This document shows, piece by piece, positions 52,078 through 61,760 of a stretch of 64,000 nt of DNA (position 1 is its first letter; every line of letters begins with the position of its first letter). The position numbers were made by a program, and so were the translations under genes. The stretch lies in assembly GCA_001939145.1 (NCBI GenBank), contig LSRX01000068.1, forward strand, positions 320,972-384,971. Direction: 5' to 3'. The notes beneath the pieces are model-generated. The model was not told the origin of the DNA. It was given only the letters and a program-made list of their open reading frames with translations, and made no database searches. The DNA is from Symbiodinium microadriaticum (taxonomy: Eukaryota > Sar > Dinophyceae > Suessiales > Symbiodiniaceae).

Positions 52078-52172
52078 CTAAACCCTAAACCCTAAACCCT
52101 CAAACCCTGAAACCCTAAACCCTAAACCCTAAACCCTAAAACCCTAAACCCTAAACCCTGAAACCATTAAGG
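52078..52172. repeat. CCCTAAA tract
   Basis: About thirteen units, some CCCTAAAA. Confidence 0.9.
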
Positions 52173-52250
52173 CTTTAGGATCTTTGGATTCAGGATTTGG
52201 CCTTGGGGAGCGAGGCTCTAGCGTTTAGGTCGGGGTGTGGGTATTCAACA

Positions 52251-52523
52251 TTAACACGAGAAGTATAGGCTTATAAGGGCCGTCTTGTGGAACGACGGTA
52301 GTCCGATAGGAGGCCTATGGTGATGGTGATGGCAGTGCCAAGGGCAAGGCTGCAGGTGATCAGGGTGATAACAGCGATGATGATGATCAACGAAAGGCGA
52401 AGCGCAGAGACACATGTTGTTGTCGGACTTAGTGTTGGCTCTTCCTGCTGCAGCACATCCCACGCAAACCAGCAATAACACCGTCACCAACACATCTGTA
52501 AGCCTTGCTGCCACCACCATCAA
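52251..52523 (-). CDS. Small secreted His/Cys-rich protein or first exon
   Basis: Starts with a good signal peptide: short N-region, hydrophobic core LVTVLLLVCVGCAAAG, likely cleavage near AAA-GRA. Then Cys and His runs (CLCASP, DHHHRC, CPWHCHHHHH). A second minus frame nearby encodes a hydrophobic helix (LIIIIAVITLITCSLALG), so an intron may switch frame around 52430. The CAT-rich stretch is partly low-complexity. Confidence 0.3.
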   Translation of the reverse strand: MMVVAARLTDVLVTVLLLVCVGCAAAGRANTKSDNNMCLCASPFVDHHHRCYHPDHLQPCPWHCHHHHHRPPIGLPSFHKTALISLYFSC

Positions 52524-52590
52524 AAGGCACAGTGTGTTGGATTGAGGAGATTTGTAGCTGATGTAGGTAGTACTGCCACAGGTGCTCTGA

Positions 52591-52905
52591 CTATGAGTTC
52601 AATGTATTGTCTGGTGTCGCCCATTTTTCTTGACTTGACGGGGCCAGTGTGTTTCGTGGCTCTGCTGTGGCACTGCAACCAGCGTGTGACGGGCATCCAA
52701 AGCATCCTTCTTCATACCGCAGACAAGGGGGGCAGAGTGCTGTGGCAGAGCCCTGGATCTCGAACCCACAATCCTGAAGCCCTACGCCCAATAAGGCGAC
52801 AAGAGTAGCAGAAGACTTGGGCCAAGCCGCATAAACCTCGAAAGGATACGGGACAGCACCCTGCTTGATACCGCGGATGCACACGCAGCCATGATCCGTC
52901 TCCAC
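52591..52905 (-). CDS. Open frame
   Basis: 104 codons, Cys-containing (GCVCIRG, LCPPCLRYEEGCFGCPSHAG). Two other frames here are open too, so strand and frame are unsettled. Confidence 0.25.
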   Translation of the reverse strand: METDHGCVCIRGIKQGAVPYPFEVYAAWPKSSATLVALLGVGLQDCGFEIQGSATALCPPCLRYEEGCFGCPSHAGCSATAEPRNTLAPSSQEKWATPDNTLNS

Positions 52906-53202
52906 CTTCCGCCAGAGGAAGTAGGGATTCAGGACATGAGTCGTAGGTCCGAGGCTTTAGCGCCACGGTGCCCAGAGAGCCCAAATGTGTCAGAAATATT
53001 CCTGAATGATGAGTTTATGAGAAGCAGTTGGAAGCCTTATAATAATGCCTTAAGTGTTCCTATAATATGACCGAATGAGAAGTATACAGTCTGAGCCAGA
53101 TTTCCGAAATGCAGGGCATTGGGCTCTCTGGGTATCCCAAGACCCCTTATCTAGGGCCTTGGGGGATCAGGGTCTACCCGTTTTTCCTATCCTCCAGTCT
53201 AC

Positions 53203-53293
53203 TTAGACCCTTAAATGTAGTACCTTTTCTTGGATGACCTATTTTATGGTTAGGATCCTATATAAGAAACCACGGTAAGGGTCTAGGTACTAC
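53203..53293. mobile_element. Inverted-repeat element, family D2
   Basis: Left arm TTAGACCCTTAAATGTAGTACC, shortened right arm GGGTCTAGGTAC. Confidence 0.65.
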
Positions 53294-53675
53294 TCCGGCA
53301 AAAAAGGAGCATGTTCCAAATCGGCTTATTCGCTGAGTGAAAGCGCAGAACACTCAGAGATGATACCCAGAGGGTCCGAAGATACTGAAACTATTGACGT
53401 TTATAGGCATCATAAACACCATTCTTTTGGGGACCTAGTGCCATAAGAATAGTATTTATGGACCTTTTGACTGGACTTCGGAACCTCTTTCTGTGTCTTC
53501 GGACTGTAGGATCGGGGGTTGGGCCTTTTAAGTTGACGGCTCAACGTCGCGGTGTGTTGCGACTAAGGGTTTAGGGTTTAGGGTTAAGGGTTTAGGGTTT
53601 AGTGAAGACCTACACCCAGAACAAGACCTACACCTAGAACCCTAGAACCTCTAGGCACGAAGCCCTTGGGCAGTT

Positions 53676-53770
53676 CTCTAAATTAAGATCTCGTTTTTTC
53701 GGTCCTCCAATATAGTACGGCACCCTTATATAAAAAGGACCCCAAAAGGGACCCGAATTTAGAGAACAAA
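53676..53770. mobile_element. Inverted-repeat element, family E
   Basis: GTTCTCTAAATTAAGATC...GGGACCCGAATTTAGAGAAC with the TACGGCACCC core. Confidence 0.7.
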
Positions 53771-53779
53771 CCCCCTTAA

Positions 53780-53859
53780 TCATCGAAACTTCGCGTAAAG
53801 CCCGTCAACGAAGAGCCAGCCTTGCCGGGTGGCAGGATGGAAGTCAAGGTCGCCAAAAT
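53780..53859 (-). CDS. Terminal exon
   Basis: Acceptor GGACTTTGAG; FGDLDFHPATRQGWLFVDGL then YAKFR and TGA. Confidence 0.45.
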
Positions 53860-54290
53860 CTCAAAGTCCTCTCTCTAGGGTTCCTTTGCTTAGTTGCTGA
53901 GTTCATAAGCCAAAAACAGTGTACACTTTCAGTTCCATAAGGAGTCATATTATCCCAAAAAGTTTAAAGTGTACTCATTCAGCTACTAAGTTTGAGGGAA
54001 CTACAAAGGCTACTAATTGCACGGGTCTTACAAAGGTAGTATAGGGCTTAAGGAGCTTTGGGTTTAAGGTTTTTGTATAATCAGGGGACACACGCAAAAG
54101 TTGGAACAGGGGTTCTATAAGGGTATTTTAGTATTCAAGCTTTCGGGTCTACACCAAAGGGTATACGGGTTCTATAAGAGCACCATGAAGCATTATAGGA
54201 TTCAGGGCGTGAAGGTCTAGAGTTCGCAGCTTGCGTGGGGCCAAGCCTGGCAAGCCTACATCAGAGACCCTGAACCCCAAGATTTCTGCA
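53860..54290. other. No gene recognised
   Basis: Inverted segments TTCAGTTCC...AGTGTACACTTTCAG and AAGTGTACTCATTCAGC near 53910-53990 look like an eroded element. No convincing exon. Confidence 0.4.
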
Positions 54291-54293
54291 ACC

Positions 54294-54389
54294 TCCCCAT
54301 AGGCCCCTAAGTCGTTCCTTTTTATACGTTTATATTTAGAATCCTATAAGGTAATTCCCAAAAAGTAGCTACTTAGGGGCCTAGGGGTC
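54294..54389. mobile_element. Inverted-repeat element, family A
   Basis: CCATAGGCCCCTAAG ... CTTAGGGGCCTAGGGG; loop in the opposite orientation to most copies. Confidence 0.75.
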
Positions 54390-54469
54390 AACTCCTACTC
54401 CTCACTGTACGCACTTCTGAAGAACTCAATGGTCCTCAAGAAGCAGGAGGCTCTGCATCTGACGAAGCT

Positions 54470-54657
54470 CTATGCCCTTTGAATGCTGTGAGGAAGCATT
54501 TCGGGCTCGATGGCCTTGAATTAAAGGAAACTACAGGTGGGGAGTTTAGGGTAGAAAAGGGCTTCTTTATAAGGTATATAGACCTTCTATAAGGTTCCTA
54601 TAAGGGTAACTACCCACCTGGAAATGTCCTAGATTGAATTGAAAGAGCTTCAGGACG
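54470..54657 (-). CDS. Two-exon 3' end whose intron is an element F
   Basis: Exon a 54618-54657 reads VLKLFQFNLGHFQ; the intron 54515-54617 is a family-F element (GTGGGTAG...TTCAAG); exon b 54470-54514 reads AIEPEMLPHSIQRA and stops. Exon a ends with the same LGHFQ as the 24.8 kb copy, so either the element reaches into the exon or the two genes are paralogues. A plus-strand frame here is also open. Confidence 0.4.
54515..54617 (-). mobile_element. Element F, coincides with an intron
   Basis: Minus strand GTGGGTAGTTACCC...CCTTTAATTCAAG; joins LGHFQ to AIEPEM in phase. Confidence 0.7.
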
Positions 54658-54831
54658 CTAATCGCTTATGTTGGGAAGGCGACTGGGTCGCAAACGGCTT
54701 TCTTCAGGGGTCCTCTACATTAGGAAGGGGTCTGTTAAGGATCCGACTGATTGAGGGTCTGTACTAGGCGTACATGGAAGCAGGAAGTTTCGTTACAAAT
54801 GAAATCCAACGGAACAAACGCCCCTAAACTA

Positions 54832-55236
54832 TAACCACCCACAACCCTAAACCCTCAACCCCAAACCCTACACCCCTAAACCCTATAAACCCTATAAGCC
54901 CTATAAACTCTATAAACCCTAAACCACCCCAAACCCTAAACCCTCAACCCCAAACCCGAGACCCCCTAGCCCACAACCAAGCCCTAGGCCTTTAAACCAC
55001 CAAAAAACCCCAAACCTGCAACCCTAGGCCGCTAAACCCTCAACTCAACTTTACATCCTAGAACTCTACAAACCCTAAACCTCACACCCCAGAACCCTAA
55101 ACCCTAAAACCCTGAACCCTAAACCCTAAAACCCTAAAACCCTAAAACCCTAAACCCTAAAACCCTAAAACCCTAAAATTAACCCCAAAACCCTAAACCC
55201 TAAAACCCTAAAGCCCTAAAACCCTAAACCCTCAAC
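54832..55236. repeat. Longest CCCTAAA tract in the window
   Basis: About 400 bp of CCCTAAA(A) and decayed variants; its lower part looks like AACCCTAAA with extra A, and it ends at exon 55237. Confidence 0.9.
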
Positions 55237-55324
55237 TTTCAAGACGTCGCCCCCGGTCCTCAGCAGTCGGGGCTGCCTCCGTCTCCAAGAACTTGGGGCT
55301 CTCCGGGTTCTCCACATCCACGCC
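55237..55324 (-). CDS. Acidic internal exon
   Basis: Acceptor GGTGAGACAG; GVDVENPESPKFLETEAAPT then AEDRGRRLE; donor GTTGAG at a CCCTAAA tract. Glu-rich, strongly coding. Confidence 0.5.
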
Positions 55325-55514
55325 CTGTCTCACCTTGCAACGCATGCATATGACATACGTGTATGTGTGTATATACACTTTCATATACATATATATATAT
55401 ATATAAACACATATAACTGTGTATCTATATGTCGATGTATATGCATGTTTTATGTATATATACGGACCTGGATATAGGTAAAGATTCTGCTGTGTATACA
55501 CACATGGTTATGTG

Positions 55515-55520
55515 TATTAC

Positions 55521-55551
<31 letters not shown>

Positions 55552-55660
55552 TGTATGTATGTGTGTATGTATCTATGCATGTATGCATGTATGCATGTAT
55601 GCATGTGTGCATGTATGCATGTATGCATGTATGCATGTATGCATGTATGTATGTATATGT
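55515..55660. repeat. ATGT/GCATGTAT microsatellite
   Basis: (ATGT)n then (GCATGTAT)n; flanked by TATATACA-rich DNA (55370-55470). Confidence 0.9.
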
Positions 55661-56335
55661 ACGATTCTATACATATACACATCATTACTTGTTTTTATGT
55701 TACGCATACTGCAAGTAACTAGGAGCCGTAACAAGTGTTGTAGGGCTCTCTCAAGCCCACTTAGGGTTTAGGGTTCAAGCTAGTTTAAGGCTCCAGTCGA
55801 GGGTTCGGGGGGGGGGGGTGTAAGGATTGCAAGTTTTCTACACGCCCTCGTCCTTGGTAACTAGTGAGATCAGACTTCCGAAGCCCAAAGAACATGCAAC
55901 TATCCTAAACCCTAAGCTCTAAACCCAACTATCCTAAACTCTAAACCCTAAACCCGAAGCCCCAAAACCCTAAACCCAACTATCCTGAACCCTAAACCCT
56001 AATCTCTAAACCCTGAGCCCTATACACACGGCGAGCTATAATTGGACTTGATGGTTTAGGCGTGGGGCTCGAAGTTTCGGGTTTCCGGCTTTTTGTACCC
56101 ACAGAGAGCTCTCTACCTCTGAAAGTCAAGGGCTTAGGGTTTAGGGTGTATAATTGGGTTGATAATGAGTTAATCATAGGGTTTAGGGTTTATAATAGGG
56201 TTTATAATGAGTTTATAATAGGGCTTAGGGCTTCAGAAGAAGCTCCATCCTACTAAGTGATGCGGCGATGCGGTTGAGTCTGGTGGGAAGCTGAAGTTGC
56301 CTTCAAGATTTAGGTCTCCTCGTTTCTCATTAGCT

Positions 56336-56432
56336 TACCCATAGACCCCTAAGTATTTCCTTTTTGGGATTAGGTTAAGTTATAGGATTGTATATATATA
56401 TATATATAAGGAACTACTTCGGCCTATGGGTA
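56336..56432. mobile_element. Family A element carrying the first TA block
   Basis: TA-flanked arms are intact, but the loop between AGGATT and GGAAC is 20 nt of G(TA)9A, whereas the 22486 copy has 20 nt of CTAGATATAAACC-type sequence there. Block length therefore equals the length of what it displaced. Confidence 0.8.
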
Positions 56433-58414
56433 AGTAAGCAGCCAGAGTTAATATATATATATATATAAATGGCTGTTGCACTCTCTGCGCACCTGCGCAC
56501 CGGAACTTAATATATATATATATATACTGTTTAACAGGTTGCGCTCTCGCCCTGCATACAGACCCCAAATATATATATATATATATGTCGAAGCGAAGAC
56601 CTACACGTTTCAGTAAGCCCTGAACCCATATATATATATATATATTACGGTTTAGGGTTTCCATGACCCCGTAAACTTAATTCGTAATATATATATATAT
56701 ATATGTAGGTAGTTAGAGTCCCAGGTAAACCCATCTAACCCTAAAATATATATATATATATAAAAGGCCGTAACAGACAAAGAGCTCTCCGACATCACAG
56801 CAATATATATATATATATATAATCGTTAGCGGAACCACCGGAAGCTTTAGGCAATCACAGATAATATATATATATATATAGAGAAGAAGGGGCATAGAAG
56901 GGTTTAGGGTTTAGGGTTTAGGATATATATATATATATATACTATTACAAGGGTTTAGGGTTGAAGGTGTTTGGCCTCTAGATATATATATATATATAAT
57001 GTGCTGCTTTTCGAGACTCACCTTGTGAATCCACTCCATGATATATATATATATATACCTTGGTGGCGCTTCCCATCGTCTGTTTTCCATGCGATGTCTG
57101 CAGGCAACCAGACCGACTTGTATATGGAAGGGACGATAAGGGGAGATTGTTCGAAATTATATATATATATATATAGCTGCAGCATGCGTTGCAACATCCA
57201 GAACAAAGAAAACCAACATATATATATATATATAAGGCATGCATGTACACGACTCATAGACGAAAAGCTCTTCCGAATATATATATATATATACTCCTCT
57301 GGCATCATTGATCCAAGGGCATAAAGCTGAAGGGGATGGAAGGGTGGGATCAAGGTAGGTGGGGAGATCCGCACTTGAGAGCCCTTATACAAAGGATCCT
57401 TAGCTCTACCTACCTTCAGCCCTGATGAGGCCCCTGTTACGGCTGTCTGCCGCATATATATATATATATACGCGTCCTCCTCTGAAAACCGCGAGACACG
57501 CTCCACGACTGCACACAGCAAAGCACATCAGCTGCACTGCCACCAAGATACCGCTGAAGGCCATCCACGAAGACCATCAGCCGTGCCGAGGGACCCGACT
57601 CCTTTGTTTCGGGTTTGGCGCATAGTTATTTGAGGTTTGGGCTCAGTGTTCACGGTCCAGGGTCCGGAGCGATTTTCAGGCAAGGTGTGATATATATATA
57701 TATATACTTCTGTTAAGATGCGAGCTGCTAGGCATCGAAAGAAAGCTCATATATATATATATATAAGTGAGAGGAAAGCAATCATAGCAGGATGAGGCTC
57801 CAAAAAAATATATATATATATATATGCATCACAGAGCCCTTTCGCACGATCGAGAAGTGCTCGGATATATATATATATATATAATTGGGAAGGCCTGGGT
57901 CCCCAGATGGCTTGGGATGAACGGCCAGTGGAGGTTTTTATGGGTTTTTTAGGCTTTAGGGCTTTGGGTGTAGGTTTTATGGCTATATATATATATATAT
58001 ATTGGGTTCAGGGTTTAGGATGGTTTAGGGTTTGGAGTGTAAGATATATATATATATATACAATGTTCTGATGATGACTGCCGCGATGGTGATGACGGTG
58101 ATATATATATATATATATACTAGCGCTGCCATGCCAAAGACCATCTAACAATGAACCATGCATATATATATATATATACATAATGAAACTGCTAGTCTAG
58201 TGCTTAGTCTTGAAGACTACATATATATATATATATAGTTAAGGAGGCAATTGTGCTATCCATGCTGAGCCAAGTTGCCATATATATATATATATAGATG
58301 CTGTGCTGCAGCTCCTCCTGTGTTTCGCCAACACATTGATATATATATATATATAGTCTTTAAGGCAAAGCCTCATGTGGTGATTCAGGAGGGCAGAATA
58401 TATATATATATATA
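56392..58414. repeat. A(TA)8 lattice: 17-bp blocks every 59 bp
   Basis: Blocks of A(TA)8 begin at 56392 + 59k. Filled slots: k = 0-11, 13-15, 18, 22-25, 27-34 (28 of 35). The last block begins at 58398 = 56392 + 34x59, so there is no net indel across 2 kb. Between adjacent blocks lie 42 bp of unrelated sequence. Empty slots (57100, 57336, 57395, 57513, 57572, 57631, 57926) keep the register: gaps are 101, 160, 219 and 101 bp, i.e. 59n - 17. A few blocks carry 1-2 extra TA-pattern bases at one edge. Underlying sequence includes a family-A element, telomere-like repeat and coding-like segments. Not a simple microsatellite and not a known CRISPR (no leader, no cas genes, eukaryotic setting). Confidence 0.95.
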
Positions 58415-58587
58415 ACTTCACCCTGAACCCGAAATGGTAAATCCTACAGCCCTCANGAAATCTGGGCCCTGATCTTTCAGGTCCCTGTATTGGCCTCTAC
58501 GAACCACGTTCCTGGACCCTGCAGCTAGTCCGGTGTCGTTCTGTACCCTAAGGCTCATGGGCCCTCAAACCACAAGAACCATTGAGA

Positions 58588-58760
58588 ACCCAGGGTCCCA
58601 GCTAGGAGCTGCCGGGCCCTGTTTAGGAGGTTCCTTAGATTCCTGAGGTAGTACCCTCTGAACCTGAAATGGTAAATCCTACAGCCCTCGACCCTAAACC
58701 CAGCTAGGAGGTACCGGGCCTTGTTCCTTAGATCCTTGAGGTACTACCCGAAAACTTAGA
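58588..58760. repeat. Diverged tandem duplication next to the TA lattice
   Basis: CCAGCTAGGAG...CCTGAGGTAGTACCC occurs twice, and GAAATGGTAAATCCTACAGC occurs at 58431 and 58667. Confidence 0.7.
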
Positions 58761-58828
58761 TCATCCGTCGAAGGAAGGGAATCCCGAGACCGGGAACTCT
58801 AGAGCTTCTAGGGCTCCCAGGGTTGATG

Positions 58829-58902
58829 GTATATATATATATATATCTATATATATATATATATCTATATCTATATCTATATCTATATGTATATCGATAT
58901 CT

Positions 58903-58933
<31 letters not shown>

Positions 58934-58950
58934 TATATATATATATCTAT
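58829..58950. repeat. TA and CTATAT microsatellite
   Basis: (TA)n, (CTATAT)n, (TA)n. Separate from the lattice: no 59-bp spacing. Confidence 0.9.
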
Positions 58951-59033
58951 ATTACCTTAAGGACCCTAAACTATGGGAATTATGGTAGAATCCTTATTAT
59001 GGGGTAATTCTGGATTTCTACCATCAACCGTAA
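58951..59033. mobile_element. Truncated family B element
   Basis: Right end TACCATCAACCGTA intact; left end lost into a CTATAT microsatellite. Confidence 0.65.
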
Positions 59034-59236
59034 TGCTTAGCTCGGGGCCCCGAAAGACCTACCCTCTTTTAAGGAACTATGGTATAGAAAACAGAATAAG
59101 GAACCCTAAAACGGTAGGTCTTTTTCGGCTACAGGTAGGCCGTATATGTAGGCTTTCAGGATTTACAGCAGTTAAAGGATCCGGGGGCTTAGGGATCTAG
59201 GGCTTTCAGGGTTTATGGCGCTTAGATGGTTTAAGT

Positions 59237-59338
59237 TTAGGGTTGAATTAGGAGAGACGTGGCCACCCGGTCGAAGAAAGATACAGAGAAGTTCTTAATG
59301 TAGGGCACCTCATCAAGGAAGCCAGTTATGTACAAGGT
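59237..59338 (-). CDS. Terminal exon
   Basis: TLYITGFLDEVPYIKNFSVS then FFDRVATSLLIQP and TAA. The acceptor is not evident; the 5' limit is the previous stop. Confidence 0.4.
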   Translation of the reverse strand, partial: TLYITGFLDEVPYIKNFSVSFFDRVATSLLIQP

Positions 59339-59545
59339 TTAATTCAGGCTCAGCGTCTTCACTCAAACTTGAGAAAAAGGCTTCCTGCATTAATCTGAAT
59401 TCTCAAACCTCGAAACTTCTGTGTTCCGTTTGCTGTGTTCTTTCGCAGTCTCTCTATTTACTACGTCCCTAGACTCCTAGACATTGGCTTGGGATCTGCT
59501 TTCTGGCTGAATATCCCGAAAGCCAGGACCCCTCATTCCCGTAGC

Positions 59546-59642
59546 CTTCGTCTCATTGTAGCAGCTTAGCACCACAACCACGTCTTCGTTGCGTTCAGGA
59601 TCGTCCTGTGAGGCAGCGGCGCAAGGGGGCGAAGGGGCCGAA
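59546..59642 (-). CDS. Exon with GT2-like YNE start motif
   Basis: Acceptor ...GAGAAGCAG, then an open frame whose end reads NEDVVVVLSCYNETK and a possible GC donor (AAG|GCTACG). VVVVLSCYNE resembles the first strand of GT2 catalytic domains (VxVIIPxYNE). The same strand carries the QxxRW exon 13 kb downstream; whether they are one gene is unknown. Without the GC donor the frame runs on 28 codons to a stop. Confidence 0.35.
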
Positions 59643-60223
59643 CTGCTTCTCGATGTTCTAAAACTGAAACCACTAGTCGATGCGGCTACAGTATGTATGT
59701 CTCTATGTATATATAGATATGTGCATAATACACATACATATGTGTTGAGTGTTTGAGTGTAAAAAATTCAAAAGTAAATCAAGCTACTTATGTGCAGACA
59801 TGTAGATATGTATGTTTGTATTCCTGAAAATATTCACAGTATCACATACGTATGTCTATGTAGCTACCTGCCTGTCTGTCTATTCTAAGACTGTTTCTTA
59901 GCTTCGTACCAAAGCCCTATGGTGCAGAGCCCTGGAATTTTGTTTCGCGCGAGTCCGGGGTTCAGGGTTTTGTTTACACTGAAGCCCAGAAAGATGGAAC
60001 ATGGAAAACGGAGTTCTAGTGCTAGGATCCCTTATACTTTACCTTAAGGGCACCAGGGCCATGATGTTCCAACTCTAAGGCTTCTACTTCACGAGCCAGG
60101 GTCTGAGGTTCCGAGTTGCCTCAAGCCCTACCGGCCCATCAGCTGGAGACCCTTGGCCCGTCAGGGTTCAGGGTTTAGGGTTTAGGGCCAAGTTTAGGGG
60201 TGTCGGTGTGCCGACGCTTTTAG

Positions 60224-60316
60224 TTTGCTCAAACAATGTACCTCAATTACCCAAGCGGCCCCTGCATCCAGACACCTACTGCACGATATCGGGAAACCTC
60301 CAACCTACGCCCCTAG
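60224..60316 (+). CDS. Terminal exon
   Basis: Acceptor GACGCTTTTAG; FAQTMYLNYPSGPCIQTPTA then RYRETSNLRP and TAG. A second frame (60225-60464) is also open. Confidence 0.35.
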   Translation, partial: FAQTMYLNYPSGPCIQTPTARYRETSNLRP

Positions 60317-60688
60317 CTTTCGCTTAGGGGCTGGGTGCCCGAGCCGCCCCGAGCCTAAAAGTATGGCAGGGCTTTATACGCCCAGAAAGTTTAACAAGTT
60401 ATCTACACAGCTCCTAAGAACTAGCCCTAGTCCCTGCAGCAGAATCCGCATTTGGGCACTGTAGGCCCTAAATCGTACAGGCCCAATGTACGATCTATAA
60501 ACAACAGCTGTAGACCAAACGCATATCCCGGCCCCAGGTTCCCATTTTTAATCTTGTAATCACTTGAAGCTAACATGTTGCCAGGGTCCGAGCCGCAAGA
60601 ACGAATATCCGTGCATCATCTTCGACATAGTCCTACACCCCAAAGGCTAAAACCCAAATTCCTGAACCCAGGAAAGTCAAATTAACAG

Positions 60689-60755
60689 ACTCGGATGCCT
60701 TGGTTGTCAATGACATGGTCGTCATCAAGTTCCGAGGGCTCTGTGGCACATACCT
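60689..60755 (+). CDS. Internal exon
   Basis: Acceptor AAATTAACAG, strong donor GTAAGA; SDALVVNDMVVIKFRGLCGT then Y. Beta-strand-like; family not identified. Confidence 0.5.
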
Positions 60756-60969
60756 GTAAGAGCACACGAGGTTTAGGGATTTACAAGACTTCATCACGTG
60801 GGCTTACAGTCCTTCACAAGGCTTTACAAGGCTGTTTATCGAGGCAAGGGGTTTCAGGGCTTCAGGCTTTAAGAAGCTGTTGTTACAGGCTAGTTGCTGG
60901 AAGGGTAACGGCTTGCGTTTGACATATTCTGGTTTGGCAAAACTGGGAAGCAAAGCCTAATGGAAATAT

Positions 60970-61046
60970 CTGATTAAGAAACCCTGGCCCCATATCTTCA
61001 CTGTATAAAGAACCTGATAAAGGCCCAGGGTTTCTTAATCACGTTC
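60970..61046. mobile_element. Short inverted-repeat element, family J
   Basis: GATTAAGAAACCCTGG...CCAGGGTTTCTTAATC. A half copy lies at 26110-26145. Confidence 0.7.
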
Positions 61047-61329
61047 CTACATTAACTGCTATGCCCTTAACCCTCACGGGAGCCTGAGCCTCATCTTTGT
61101 AGATCCGAACAGCGTACGCGTAACTATCCTCACGAAGGCTATGTCTAGATCCTAGTCACCTGACACATGCGCTACCTCAGTAAGAGCGTATACAAAAGCA
61201 ATTACAACCAAGCAAAAGACACATTCGTATAGATGTACATATGTGTGTTAACACATACACTATATATATATATATATCGTTCCTATTGCCGTCAAAATGA
61301 TGTGCCCCCCAAATGTCGACACAGACATA

Positions 61330-61660
61330 GACAGATAGACCGACCGATGAATATAGATACATAGATAGGTAGATAGGAAGATAAATTAGATAGGTTCGAT
61401 AGATAAACAGACAGATAGATAGACTGATGGATAGATGAGATGAATAGATAAAGATAGATAGATAGATAGATAGATAAATAGTTAGATAGATAGCTAGAGA
61501 GAGAGAGAGAGAGGGAGAGAGATAGCGAGGAATATATATATATATATAGAGACAGATAGATAGATAGATAGATAGATAGAAAGATAGATAGATGGATTGA
61601 TGAATAGATAGATAGATGAAAAGATAGATAGATAGATAGATAGATAGCTATAAACAGTCT
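61330..61660. repeat. GATA/GACA microsatellite
   Basis: (GATA)n with GACA, a short (GA)n at about 61496 and a (TA)n at about 61531. Confidence 0.9.
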
Positions 61661-61760
61661 ATACATGCGCAATAGATAGGTTGGTATAGATAGAAAAATA
61701 GATGGGTACATGGACAGAGTGGCGGATAGACAGAACAACGAACAATCAGAACGACAGAAC

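Larger units (their letters stand above)
52906..53779. other. No gene recognised
   Basis: Contains hairpins (53367-53490 around AATAGTATTTATGG), family D2 and E elements and a TTTAGGG tract (53565-53612). Confidence 0.5.

Noticed and set aside
56999..57312. SLC44-like motif PDRLVYGRDDKGRL in TA-deleted plus frame
   Set aside because: Resembles the choline-transporter-like N-terminal motif, but no transmembrane helices follow, the frame stops soon after, and the minus strand is equally open. Not enough for a call.
56392..58414. Classical CRISPR array
   Set aside because: Repeat is only dinucleotide TA, there is no leader or cas gene, and the setting is a eukaryotic intron-rich locus. Only the geometry is CRISPR-like.
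56380..58421. Tyr-Ile-rich proteins (YIYIY frames up to 167 codons)
   Set aside because: TA repeat has no stop codon in any frame, so long frames through it are expected; the YIYIY parts are not evidence of a gene.
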